A DNA stretch of 30,168 nucleotides, taken from NCBI GenBank assembly GCA_001642005.1, contig LWCA01000369.1, positions 1-30,168 on the forward strand, given 5' to 3'. The notes under the pieces are model-generated. The model did no database searches, was not told the DNA's origin, and saw nothing but the letters and a program-made list of their open reading frames with translations. Of the stretch, positions 22,701 through 26,984 are shown piece after piece. This DNA is from Intoshia linei (Eukaryota > Orthonectida > Rhopaluridae). Made by a program: the position numbers and the translations under genes. The first letter of the stretch is position 1. Each line of letters begins with the position of its first letter.

Positions 22701-25251
22701 GGGCACATTTTTATTATACCAAAAAAATAAATTCACGTTGAAAATCTAACTTAAAAATCCTATCATTCACTATTAGCAATTTTTTAAAGGAACCGTCATA
22801 TCACATTACTTTTTATTTTAAATTGAATTATTCCATATTAATTTTGTTTTGTTAACAATTGTGTAAAGAATTTTAAAAACAATTGTTATTTCATTTTTTG
22901 AATATATTAGACAGAATGTGTGTATAATATTAAAAATAACATAAAAACAGTTCAATTCTAAAAATATTCATAAATAGCATAAATTCTAGAAAAAATAAAA
23001 TTATCAAAACCTATTTTGTCATTTTCAATGTGATAATGTATATTCAGTACCAATTTAATATTATGTGTTAATAATTAACGGAACCAGCACTTTAGAAACA
23101 TATTTCATATGAATTTTACCTAATTTTACTTTGTTTTGTCTACTGAGTGAGTTTCCTACTGATTAGAAGATATTGGTTTCTAATTCATTAATGCATTATA
23201 CATTCAAATTTTACAAATCAATTACATTACACCTAATATTACAAAAGAATTTTATAATTAATTAATTATTAATTAATAGAATTTTTTTTAAATGAAGGAA
23301 TCATGATTTGCAATATCCTTACTTATATAAAATAAAAATTGTTAAAGTATGTATTTTGTTTTGTCTATCCATGTGTTTATTTATTAACCATTTATATAAA
23401 TAACTGACTAAAAAAAAAAAAAATCCATTTCTGTATTAGGAATTTAAAAATCACAAATTCTAAGTCAATTTTTATCGACAAATAACATATGATAAATTTT
23501 AATCTTTGAAATATACATATTCACTATCAAAATCCCAAAAAACCGTTTTTTTGGAAAAATTAAAACCCAATAGCCCTATAATTTAAAAAAAAATAGTTCT
23601 AATACTGTTTTTTAAGACTGACGCAATCTCATATTTTTATTATCAGAAATTGTCGCCTTCTGCAGAACTACCTACTGTTTGGACGAAGTACAAAATAGAC
23701 AAACCTGTATCAGTATACATGTAAAAACTACTTTCTAAATATTTATTATATTAAGTTAATTATCTCTATAATATTCGTCAACAATGACAAGATTTCTTTA
23801 TATTGAGTGTAAGTGTATTACTTGTTCATATCCAGTTAGAGATATTTATAATTTTTCGAAATATTTCGAAAATGATATGATCATTTTAGAGAAATAGAAC
23901 CGAAATATTCTATGGAGTATTTTATGTTTCATCATTTTATAATATATTAGTGATAATTAAAAATGTTTAGGTTAATAATTGTGAAATTAGTGATGAGGGG
24001 TTTTATTTGTGCACGTATGGAAACGAAAAGTGTTATTTTGAAATAAAAATAATGGAAAACCCTTTTTTCCAAACCATGTACGAAGGGATTTCCATCAAAT
24101 ATTTGGATTTTGAAGACTATTACACTGAATCTGAAAAGTAATCATATTTATCGTTATTCTATATTCGATAGATTTTCTATGGACTGTCACTTTTTTGATA
24201 GCCATAATCAGTAAAAGTACAAAGGTGACCCTTAAACCCTAAAAATTAATTATATTTTATATTGAAAAATCGCTGAAATTCTTACAAGATAAGATAATGG
24301 ATTTGATTATATTATTATTTTAGTTCTGAACCAAAATTTTATACCAGTGTTTTATCTAAATACACCGATGAAGACGCTGAAAATTATATTTCCTATAAAC
24401 TGCTCAACGATGAAAATTGTAGAGCTCTAGCTGTAGACGAATTACGAATTTTATCTTCCTTAAGGAATAAAAATATTTTAAATATTCTCGTTAACCACAT
24501 GTACATAACCACTGAACATATTTATATCCCCTTTAATCCGTAATACCAATTTTTTTAAAATTAAATTAAATTTAGATGTATAAAAACTGCCGTAATACAA
24601 GATATTATGAATTTAAATTATTTAAAAGAGGATATTATGTCATGTATAATTTATCAACTGTACGAAGCATTCATTTACCTTCATAGCAACAAGATATTGT
24701 ACAACAATGATTTGTTATTTAATGTTTTTGTACATGAATACGAATTTCTTTCCAAAGATATTACCATCTCTATTGCAAATTTTACCAAGAGTAAATATAT
24801 TTCAACTGAAACACCTAAATTCGATCGAATTGTTAATGGCAATTTTAAAAATTTGGCGACCCAAGATTTTGAGTTTTTTATTTTATTTTACATTATTATC
24901 ATGTTATGTTAATAGTGAATTAAATTAAATTATATTAATTAATAGTTTGTAGTTTAATTTATAAAGTAGACGCATTTCAAATTTTGCTTTCAATATATAT
25001 AATGGTACTAATGAAAATGATTCGTCGGGACACAATTATATATCAGATATAGACTGCAATTTTTCCTTTGTTTGCTATTATGATTATATCAAGTATATTT
25101 CACCATTTTTTTATTTAGTGTTTATTGTTTATTTAGATCAAATATTAAAAATGAATACGATTATCTATGTCATTATTATTTTACTCAAAAAAGCCAAAAA
25201 CATATAGACACACAACATATAAAAGATTATGTGAAAAATATAGATTTGTGA
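1553..25251 (+). CDS. trio: Trio/Kalirin-family Rho guanine-nucleotide exchange factor with Ig and pseudokinase domains (whole gene, 5' end missing)
   Basis: Trio/Kalirin proteins activate Rac/RhoG through DH1-PH1 and RhoA through DH2-PH2, linking cell-surface cues to the actin cytoskeleton. Joined exons here are 1553-1738, 1870-5540, 6488-6521, 13282-13350, 13494-13706, 14039-14181, 14215-14391, 14430-14499, 14573-14659, 14701-14793, 14829-14957, 15263-15454, 17031-17129, 21989-22110, 22196-22490, 23971-24137, 24324-24539, 24576-24907, 25047-25092 and 25137-25251. Each junction has GT...AG borders and matching phase. Order is spectrin, DH1, PH1, SH3-like, DH2, PH2, Ig, kinase, the layout of long vertebrate Trio and Kalirin. 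The family call is firm (both DH domains align by eye along their length). Exact borders of the micro-exon and of the exon at 25047 are less sure. The start codon is outside the window. Confidence 0.88.
1870..5540 (+). CDS. trio: Trio-like giant exon: spectrin repeats, DH1 (RhoGEF) and PH1
   Basis: This is one uninterrupted 3671-base exon of 1223 codons. It opens at the AG of 1868-1869, so the in-frame TTG at 2020 and the ATG at 2038 are internal. Bases 1870 to about 4500 encode some 875 residues of amphipathic helix, room for about eight spectrin repeats. DH1 runs about 4510-5090: CR1 has IIKTEECFVENL, the middle has FHKDIFLKELKLYE and GHCFITWGDHM (close to Trio DH1), and CR3 has PIQRMTKFSLLM. 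PH1 follows to the end, with IFLFDTHLII and a C-terminal helix KREWVFCIRSL carrying the conserved Trp. The exon ends AG|GTAATT in phase 2. DH1 would act on Rac/RhoG-type GTPases at the membrane (family knowledge). Confidence 0.9.
5541..6487. other. Intron between PH1 exon and micro-exon
   Basis: This is AT-rich non-coding sequence. Bases about 5690-5830 resemble the interior of the TIR repeat family (GGATAATTTTGTGGTTTGG followed by TCATGAAGATATC, compare about 10660-10690). No ORF or splice-bounded exon was seen. Confidence 0.5.
6488..6521 (+). CDS. trio: Trio-like 34-base micro-exon (post-PH1 linker)
   Basis: The micro-exon lies between acceptor CTGTCAAG and donor AAAG|GTGCTA. The preceding exon ends in phase 2 and the next recognised exon starts in phase 0, so an exon of length 1 mod 3 is required, and 34 fits. 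The joined peptide SPDPYIPRGHGK resembles the conserved E-P-I-[YH]-I-P-K stretch that follows PH1 in Trio and Kalirin. The segment is also a small GC-richer island in very AT-rich intron. The pyrimidine tract is weak, so this needs transcript support. Confidence 0.55.
6935..7010. mobile_element. hAT-like terminus (relic)
   Basis: The words GGAGTTCCTAAACTCATTTGG and CTACCGCCAC match the general form of the left end of hAT elements (GGTTCCCAAACT... then CCGCC). The opposite end was not identified. It is a low-confidence degraded copy inside the intron. Confidence 0.3.
7397..7875 (-). pseudogene. Zinc-ribbon-like gene fragment (FCFICG ... CCGTCH), frameshifted
   Basis: Read on the minus strand, about 7875-7810 encodes an FCFICGAY motif. 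After a run of eight A's the frame shifts and continues through HSPGFNQKLVLLYEQ, EWCIPQFCCGTCHTDI and a later CNFCK, ending with a stop at 7397. Paired C-x2-C motifs with a W-x-P before the second pair recall zinc-binding proteins linked to invertebrate transposons (inference from pattern only). The C-terminal part is Ser/Lys-rich. The one-base frame change lies in a homopolymer, so it may be real decay or an assembly error. It lies antisense in the Trio intron, next to a Tigger element. Function unknown. Confidence 0.4.
7920..9879 (-). mobile_element. Tigger/pogo-like DNA transposon 1 (antisense in intron)
   Basis: Terminal inverted repeats of about 25 bases bound the element: TACAGTCAAACCTGGTCAAT at 7920 and the inverted AACAGGTTTGACTGTA ending at 9879. 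The TA at each outer edge fits the TA target duplication of Tc1/mariner/pogo elements. The 1.96-kb interior carries a decayed transposase on the minus strand. It is inserted in the long intron of the Trio-like gene. Confidence 0.85.
8540..9640 (-). pseudogene. Tigger/jerky-like transposase (CENP-B HTH plus DDE_1), broken
   Basis: Reading the minus strand from about 9640: a basic start (KRKRKNLSLNDKRKLLESF), then a CENP-B/psq-type helix-turn-helix (FLAAKHDISVGTVHNILKHK). About 9180-9000 encode the first DDE aspartate region NCDETGLFYK and KPFIIGKSNKP. About 8960-8780 encode VSYYANQKSWMT and LLLLDNAPVHP with the second Asp. After a frameshift near 8750 comes LQPLDQGIIKNFKDKY, then a degraded C-terminal tail with W-I-A-K-A-W. 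At least one in-frame stop and two frame changes make it non-functional. Such proteins cut and paste elements at TA sites. Confidence 0.8.
10183..11873. mobile_element. Unclassified TIR DNA transposon, longest copy (non-autonomous)
   Basis: The left end reads ACTAGGTTGACTGTTATG, TACTACGTACAAACAG and TTAGCTCTGCCGA. The right end is its inverted match (TCGGCAGAGCTAGCTGCTG, TTTGTACGAAATACATAAC). The TIRs are about 50 bases. Other copies are at 22650-23708 and about 27841-28922, with fragments near 0.95, 15.5, 17.3 and 27 kb. No transposase ORF was found inside any copy, so all look non-autonomous. The TIR contains the near-palindrome GTACTACGTAC. No clear target duplication is visible, and superfamily is not assigned. 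Confidence 0.75.
11440..11477. mobile_element. hAT-like terminus nested in TIR element
   Basis: AAAAAAGGTTGGGAACCACTG is a near-canonical hAT right end (inverse CAGTGGTTCCCAACC). It lies inside the TIR transposon 10183-11873, implying a nested insertion or a composite. The partner end was not found. Confidence 0.45.
11940..12003. mobile_element. hAT-like terminus (relic)
   Basis: CGCTAGACCCCATGGTTAAG followed by AAACACTG is a hAT-type right end (inverse CAGTGTTTCTTAACCATGGGG). It lies about 70 bases right of the TIR element. Its left partner was not found. Confidence 0.4.
12004..12884. other. Intron interior without recognised features
   Basis: Very AT-rich sequence. A short open frame at 12746-13006 runs into the hAT MITE and has no splice-site or domain support, so it is not called as a gene. 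Confidence 0.4.
12885..13133. mobile_element. hAT MITE with 8-base target-site duplication
   Basis: The left end AAGTGGCCAGCAAACTACG and right end AGTTTGGTGGCCACTG form imperfect inverted repeats (ancestral CAGTGGCC). Interior GC-rich words GGGCCAAATCCGGCCCGC are typical of such MITEs. The flanks CATTAGGA (12877-12884) and CATCAGGA (13134-13141) match at 7 of 8 positions, as expected of a hAT target duplication. It is 249 bases, non-coding, and lies 148 bases before the next Trio exon. Confidence 0.8.
13282..13350 (+). CDS. trio: Trio-like exon: Ser-rich linker before SH3
   Basis: There are 23 codons in phase 0 between ...AATGTAG and AGTAAG|GTAATA. The peptide is Ser/Asn-rich (CDSSVSSTSSKNDSSK), like the serine-rich linker between PH1 and SH3 in Trio. 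An in-frame TAG directly before 13282 fixes the acceptor in this frame. Confidence 0.6.
13494..13706 (+). CDS. trio: Trio-like exon: degenerate SH3 domain
   Basis: There are 71 codons in phase 0 after TTTTAG and before GAA|GTAGAT. STIQLDEICIEKETKLISID matches the SH3 RT-loop and following strand (compare ...NEL.I..G..V.V... in Trio SH3), and IPKNKLELIE matches the last strands. The usual ALYDY is changed and the ligand-binding Trp of the n-Src region appears to be Thr (VTCVV). The fold is probably kept but proline-peptide binding may be weak or lost (inference). Confidence 0.65.
14039..14181 (+). CDS. trio: Trio-like exon: linker to DH2
   Basis: The exon reads from TTCCTAG| to TTAAA|GTAATA, phase 0 to phase 2. 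The peptide has repeated Val/Asp/Ile motifs (VDVADIKIVENVDEIKIV) and ends QRRKLK, the basic lead into DH2. The next intron is only 33 bases. Confidence 0.65.
14215..14391 (+). CDS. trio: Trio-like exon: DH2 CR1
   Basis: The exon encodes YIIDEIINTEINYVEFV and KMVFGNIKELENIH. These are the DH CR1 helix (I..EL..TE..YV) and the FGNI..I...H segment of Trio DH2. The CR1 glutamate that contacts the GTPase switch is present in E-I-N-Y. It ends in phase 2 before a 38-base intron. Confidence 0.88.
14430..14499 (+). CDS. trio: Trio-like exon: DH2 CR2 region
   Basis: The 70-base exon encodes LILPQLKIAQYDYNLISKTFLD, split here as LILPQLKIAQ then LISKTFLDH. It aligns with the FFLGELEKC...LGSLFVKH part of Trio DH2. 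Borders are GGTTTTAG| and GATCAC|GTAGTT. Confidence 0.8.
14573..14659 (+). CDS. trio: Trio-like exon: DH2 middle helices
   Basis: There are 29 codons: LFKYLKYCRNKPFSEYIV then SNESYFE. They match the L..YI.YC.NKP.SE.IV......FFE segment of Trio DH2. Phase 0 at both ends; flanking introns are 73 and 41 bases. Confidence 0.88.
14701..14793 (+). CDS. trio: Trio-like exon: DH2 CR3
   Basis: There are 31 codons carrying LLMKPIQRITRYQLLLK, a near-perfect RhoGEF CR3 motif (L..KP.QR...Y.LLL). The catalytic surface of DH2 looks intact. The following intron is 35 bases. Confidence 0.92.
14829..14957 (+). CDS. trio: Trio-like exon: DH2 C-terminal helix
   Basis: There are 43 codons, from DIRDTVLKIG to the AYKLMIIIPNQANYMMDLS helix and RLDGFN. 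They match the end of Trio DH2 (A...M..VP...N..M....L.GF). Phase 0; donor AAC|GTATCA. Confidence 0.88.
14958..15262. other. 305-base intron
   Basis: AT-rich intron with no recognised element; borders AAC|GTATCA and TTTTTATAG|GTC. Confidence 0.6.
15263..15454 (+). CDS. trio: Trio-like exon: PH2 first half
   Basis: There are 64 codons. ISIHGKVVITEKLKVLF matches the DH-PH linker and strand 1 (..I..QGKL.LQD), QCFLLEHRFLIANIV the F-LFE..I-F strand pair, and a strand follows to CEYS. Donor TCG|GTATTT. A TIR-family repeat end starts only about 25 bases beyond the donor. Confidence 0.75.
15695..16110 (-). repeat. Dispersed repeat, inverted copy of TIR-family interior
   Basis: It shares words with 27140-27800 in the same orientation: GGTCAAAAACCC, GAAAATCAAAC, TTATTCCAGTTGATATA and GAAATCTAC-CATTCC. 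It is about 75-80% similar by eye. Confidence 0.6.
16117..16173. repeat. 14-base tandem repeat, about 3.7 units
   Basis: The unit TAGAATCTAAACTT repeats at 16121, 16135 and 16149, with a partial fourth unit at 16163. The core TTTAGAATCTAAA is almost self-complementary around its central base. It lies at the edge of the repeat copy 15695-16110. Confidence 0.85.
17031..17129 (+). CDS. trio: Trio-like exon: PH2 middle strands
   Basis: There are 33 codons between TTATTTAG| and TCCGAT|GTAAGA. They encode beta-strand-like TYDILCFNNENDLIMAEN and EQYSLILTPRKDESD. They join in phase to the PH2 C-terminal helix exon nearly 5 kb downstream. Domain assignment follows from neighbours. Confidence 0.65.
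17130..17849. other. Intron sequence with TIR-family fragment
   Basis: Bases about 17300-17450 match about 22860-23060 (ATAGCATAAATTC, AAAATAAAATTAT, TTTTCAATGTGAT), the interior of the TIR family. No coding support for the short frame at 17732-17929. Confidence 0.5.
18100..19456 (+). pseudogene. Tigger-like transposase (HTH plus DDE_1), few disabling changes
   Basis: Starts ATG 18100. The first helix-turn-helix is around LCEIYNTSKGTIS, interrupted by TGA near 18214. The second DNA-binding part, KLKIANFYASNGWLAYFK, is reached after a frameshift near 18400. The first DDE Asp is in NCDEIALY (18605-18630), preceded by a TAA. LIIGKAKNPRCMKN, NVWMTNNIFHTWL, IIIILDNASCHKP (second Asp) and CLIQPLDMGIIKSFKDYY (third acidic site) follow. 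The C-terminus has ITDYFVVKNKKY and a TAA. Most motifs are intact, so the copy looks younger than element 1. In its present form it cannot give a full protein. Confidence 0.82.
19668..19725. mobile_element. hAT-like MITE end nested in Tigger 2
   Basis: GCGGTTCCCAAATGGGGTAC and TGGGACCCCTAAGGGGTACC resemble the left end of hAT MITEs, here inside the Tigger-like element near its right TIR. No partner end was found. The GGGGTACC/GGGACCCC words can fold back on themselves. Confidence 0.4.
20040..20165 (-). pseudogene. Tc1/mariner transposase C-terminal fragment
   Basis: The minus strand reads SLEVDEIRRLVQSIPSRL then TEVVENKGGDLLN and a stop. This matches the conserved C-terminus of Tc1-like transposases (L..SMP.R...V...KG..T.Y). 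An in-frame stop precedes it and the catalytic part is missing. Confidence 0.6.
20166..20741. other. Intron sequence, nothing recognised
   Basis: AT-rich. The minus-strand frame at 20285-20485 has no domain or splice support. Confidence 0.4.
20742..21787 (+). mobile_element. Jerky/Tigger-like DNA transposon 3, internally deleted
   Basis: The left end TACAGTAGTTTCTTGTTATT and the inverted right end (GAGAAACTACTGTA, 21774-21787) with TA edges define a 1046-base element. It holds a shortened, broken transposase. Its TIRs differ from elements 1 and 2, making a third pogo-clade family in the same gene. Confidence 0.8.
20870..21399 (+). pseudogene. Jerky-like transposase remnant lacking the DDE core
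   Basis: It begins with an HTH-like stretch (KIISEIEDGKSYRWLSKF) followed by stops. Then come MTGERLSVNSECVAGFI and MEQIYNANESAVFYKKSP, the degraded IYNADETGLF motif with the first DDE Asp replaced by Asn, and IPGYKSSKDRL. After KIIII the sequence jumps to an acidic C-terminal tail (DDAEPSISEEEMQDML), so the second and third catalytic regions are deleted. The open part 21088-21399 is 103 codons but is not a functional transposase. Confidence 0.7.
21989..22110 (+). CDS. trio: Trio-like exon: PH2 C-terminal helix
   Basis: The exon encodes AIVTLFFVDEEGKNKWKDHF followed by DKITQKFTLFMKALQQP. It matches the last strand and alpha helix of Trio PH2, with the invariant Trp (..W...I..I......F..AL..P). 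Acceptor ATTAG|GCG; donor ACAGG|GTAAAT, phase 2. Confidence 0.85.
22196..22490 (+). CDS. trio: Trio-like exon: acidic linker and first half of Ig domain
   Basis: The start is a Ser/Asp/Glu-rich linker (SSQESEKGDECSKDNESD). From about 22310 an Ig fold follows: strand ARLLLNYTNES, the core Trp in FTWKM, and KLYNNKCVLNV at the E strand. The first Ig Cys is not obvious (L-L-L-N-Y). Phase 2 entry, phase 0 exit at TTGAAT|GTAATA. Confidence 0.75.
22491..23970. other. Intron splitting the Ig domain
   Basis: It is mostly the TIR element 22650-23708. The remaining 260 bases before the next exon hold nothing recognised. Confidence 0.6.
22650..23708. mobile_element. Unclassified TIR DNA transposon, copy 2
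   Basis: The left end ACTAGGTTGATTGTTATG, TACTACGTACAAACAG, CACCTAGCTCTGCCGAGGG is almost identical to that at 10183. The right end (TTCTGCAGAACTACCTACTG, TTTGGACGAAGTACAAAATA) is its diverged inverse. The interior at about 22860-23060 matches 17300-17450 and 28060-28150. No ORF. Confidence 0.75.
23971..24137 (+). CDS. trio: Trio-like exon: second half of Ig domain
   Basis: The exon encodes NNCEISDEGFYLCTYGNEKC and YFEIKIMENPFF. The D-E-G-F-Y-L-C is the Ig F-strand signature (D.G.Y.C), followed by the G strand. Acceptor ATGTTTAG|GTT; donor GAAAA|GTAATC, phase 2. Confidence 0.85.
24324..24539 (+). CDS. trio: Trio-like exon: kinase N-lobe
   Basis: The exon encodes YISYKLLND (strand 3, with Lys at the VAIK position) and VDELRILSSLRNKNILNIL (alpha-C, with the Glu that pairs with that Lys, then H-P-x-I-like). 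ITTEHIYIPFNP fits strands 4-5. The glycine-rich loop is not conserved (FYTSVLSKY). It aligns with the Trio/obscurin/DAPK-type kinase N-lobe. The following intron is 36 bases. Confidence 0.75.
24576..24907 (+). CDS. trio: Trio-like exon: kinase C-lobe (degenerate catalytic loop)
   Basis: LKEDIMSCIIYQLYEAFIYL is the alpha-D/E region (Q..EA..YLH). HSNKILYNNDLLFNVFV occupies the HRDLKPEN position: HRD becomes YNN, K becomes L, while the N is kept. ITISIANFTKSKY occupies the DFG position, with NFT replacing DFG. TQDFEFFILFYIIIMLC matches alpha-F (SD.WS.GV..Y.LL.G). Loss of both catalytic Asp residues predicts no phosphotransfer. An in-frame TAA follows at 24910 unless T|GTTAAT at 24908 is the donor, which the C-terminal exons require. 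Confidence 0.75.
25047..25092 (+). CDS. trio: Trio-like exon: kinase C-lobe, alpha-G region (border uncertain)
   Basis: The 46-base exon from TATATCAG|ATATAG to ATCAA|GTATAT encodes IDCNFSFVCYYDYIK, matching the ..L.F.FPDDYF.. segment of Trio kinase. It keeps phase with the exons on both sides. The same frame is open upstream to about 24971 (SNFAFNIYNGTNENDSSGHN), which also looks like kinase sequence. However, that longer exon would not be in phase with the donor at 24907. Confidence 0.5.
25137..25251 (+). CDS. trio: Trio-like terminal exon: kinase alpha-H/I and stop
   Basis: After ATTTAG| the frame reads SNIKNEYDYLCHYYFTQKSQ then KHIDTQHIKDYVKN and stops at TGA 25249-25251. It matches the end of the Trio kinase (S..AK.FV..LL..DP..R......L...W), with the conserved alpha-H Arg not evident. 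AATAAA follows at 25269-25274. Confidence 0.72.
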
Positions 25252-25268
25252 TATATCTGCTGTTATTT

Positions 25269-25274
25269 AATAAA
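25269..25274 (+). promoter_or_regulatory. Candidate polyadenylation signal of the Trio-like gene
   Basis: AATAAA lies 18 bases after the Trio stop and 27 bases before the ATG of the next gene. In AT-rich DNA the hexamer is common by chance, but its position is right. Confidence 0.5.
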
Positions 25275-25300
25275 TTTTATTTGTAAAGCAATTTTTTTGA

Positions 25301-25341
25301 ATGACGGAAATTACTGCTTCGTCATATGTTGATTTTATCAA
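25301..25341 (+). CDS. nup35: Nup35/Nup53-like nucleoporin, exon 1
   Basis: ATG 25301 begins MTEITASSYVDFI and the exon ends ATCAA|GTAAAT in phase 2. It joins after a 49-base intron to an exon in matching phase. The ATG lies 49 bases after the Trio stop. The product is assigned from the MPPN motif in exon 3. This exon alone carries no domain. Confidence 0.5.
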
Positions 25342-25390
25342 GTAAATTTTTATATACAATGTACATGTGTATTTCATATATCGGTTTTAG

Positions 25391-25547
25391 AAATATTGAA
25401 AGGAAATGCAACTCTACTGCATTTATAGATTCTGAAAAAAGTGGTGTTTGTAAGAAAATAAAACCCAAAACTACACCAGACGTACATTCCTATATAGCGG
25501 AACTAGAAAAGTTTGAAGACGAACGCAGAATTATAAACCATGTTAAT
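25391..25547 (+). CDS. nup35: Nup35/Nup53-like nucleoporin, exon 2
   Basis: Acceptor GGTTTTAG|A, donor GTTAAT|GTAATT; 52 codons plus the split one. The peptide is polar with no known domain (KKIKPKTTPDVHSYIAELEK). This is in keeping with the poorly conserved N-terminal region of Nup35. Confidence 0.55.
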
Positions 25548-25654
25548 GTAATTGAAATTTAATTTAAACGATACCTTACTTGATATCTAAAGTAAAAAGG
25601 TTGTATGGCAACGAGGAAGGTCTATATACTATATCCTTATAATATATATAAGAG

Positions 25655-26013
25655 GAAAGTCCGTCGGTTAGCAGACGCAGTAGTAAAAAGCACGACAGAT
25701 ACAGTATGGTGCAATTGATGCGATCTTCTGCTCTTAATGAAAGTGTACAATTTGGTAGTCGGTTGGCAAGGTCTAACATTGATTCTGAAAAAATTAATAC
25801 TAGTTTTTCAGATATAAACGTGTCCTGCAATTCAAATAATTTACAAAACAGTAACATTAGAAATGTTGAATTTAAATCAGATTCAAACGGGTTGGTGGAT
25901 AATGAATATAATTATTGGGCTACAGTTTTCGGATTTCCAGAAAATTTAATTGAAAAGTTAATTGACAAATTTTCAATTAAAATTAATATTAGAAGTATTC
26001 CAAAATTTTGTAA
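25655..26013 (+). CDS. nup35: Nup35/Nup53-like nucleoporin, exon 3 with MPPN (RRM-like) start
   Basis: In frame from GAA 25655 (after ATAAGAG|) a Ser/Arg stretch (SPSVSRRRSSKK) precedes YNYWATVFGFPENLIEKLID. The W-x-TVFGFP motif plus helix is the signature beginning of the Nup35/Nup53 MPPN domain, which dimerises and ties the inner ring of the nuclear pore to Nup155 and the membrane (family knowledge). The 3' border is uncertain: donors A|GTATTC (about 25993) or TTT|GTAAAT (about 26010) come before the TGA at 26015-26017. The acceptor has a poor pyrimidine tract. Confidence 0.6.
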
Positions 26014-26284
26014 ATGAATCAGCTAAAAATTGTCAAAAATAATTTTTTTTCAATGTAATTATCACATTTCAAAAAAAAAATACTAAAATTAAGACCCCAG
26101 TATCATAATCTAAAGACAAGTTTTAACATTAAGGGTAAGCATAATGCATAAGAAAATTTAATTATTTATCATCTGTATGTATCCCCATTTTCTCAAGCCT
26201 GTTTTTGAAAAATGGATGCATTGGACTAATCGTAATATGAAAATAAAATTAATATACATATATGTTATATGTAGAACAAAGTTT

Positions 26285-26370
26285 TAAATCTAAAACGCGA
26301 AGAACGAGTATTTAAGCATATTAAAGGAAATATTGGTAAAAAGAAGCAAAATATATTGATTCAATTTCGT
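26285..26370 (+). CDS. Candidate Nup35 MPPN continuation exon (borders uncertain)
   Basis: The frame contains VFKHIKGNIGKKKQNILIQF then RQSNN. This can be laid on the ILKH....GNW.HI.Y.S part of the Nup35 MPPN domain. Several AGs upstream could be acceptors, and the donor AATT|GTAATG (26371) is in phase with the exon starting at 26472. So this exon may belong to Nup35, to the following coiled-coil gene, or to a single merged transcript. Confidence 0.4.
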
Positions 26371-26471
26371 CAATCGAATAATTGTAATGAAATTAATATT
26401 ATTTAATATGTCACTAATTTGTATGTTTATGTACTATTTATTTGACAGTTCACACTTAATTTTAATTTTAG

Positions 26472-26931
26472 ATTTGGTAAAAAGCAAAACTGACATATCA
26501 AACAAAATTAGAGGTACTAAAATGAATTATACAGAAGAATGTAAAGAATCAAAGCAAAATTTTAATAGAAACACCAAATTAAAAAAAGAAAATTTTAGTA
26601 AATATTTACAAGAGTGTAAAGATTTAAATGTAACATCTAAATTGAAACTTTATAAAATTGAAAAAGAAATTTATCAAGTAATGTGTCAAATTAGAAATTC
26701 TAAAAAATTGACAACATTAGCTGTTAATCATATGTACAATATTATTAAATCTCAAGAAACCAAAAATTCTCTACTGATTGAAAAAGTTATTAAATTAAAC
26801 AGAATGTTTACTCGTTTCAGATATAAAAATGCTTCTAAAGCTGATGAAATTCATGATGGATTTCTACAGATTCTAAAGTTGACTAGTAATCAACAAGAAA
26901 ATATTTTTGAACAAGAAAATTATTCAAAAAT
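26472..26931 (+). CDS. Coiled-coil protein exon (unknown gene, F-BAR-like character)
   Basis: It is bounded by AATTTTAG| and a possible donor AAAAAT|GTATTT at 26932; if not spliced there, the frame stops at 26957-26959. The product is strongly helical and charged (YTEECKESKQNFNRNTKLKK, NFSKYLQECKDLN, KLKLYKIEKEIYQVMCQI). An internal ATG at 26522 could start a separate gene. Long basic helices with Y-x-x-x-C-K-E patterns recall F-BAR domains, but this is weak. The exon joins in phase with 28962 across a transposon-filled gap. Confidence 0.5.
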
Positions 26932-26984
26932 GTATTTTTACGATTTGATGAAATCCTAACTTACATTGTATATATTATATATAA

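Noticed and set aside
24707-24928. 73-codon ORF in another frame of the kinase exon
   Set aside because: Shadow frame; the kinase frame shows alpha-E, catalytic-loop and alpha-F similarity.
25576-25857. Minus-strand 93-codon ORF opposite the Nup35-like exon
   Set aside because: The plus strand carries the TVFGFP motif in a spliced frame; the minus translation has no recognised pattern.
26205-26263. Possible exon with FEKWMHWTNRN, superficially like the GNW-H-I part of the MPPN domain
   Set aside because: Its only open frame does not match the phase of the plausible donors of the preceding exon, and 26285-26370 fits better.
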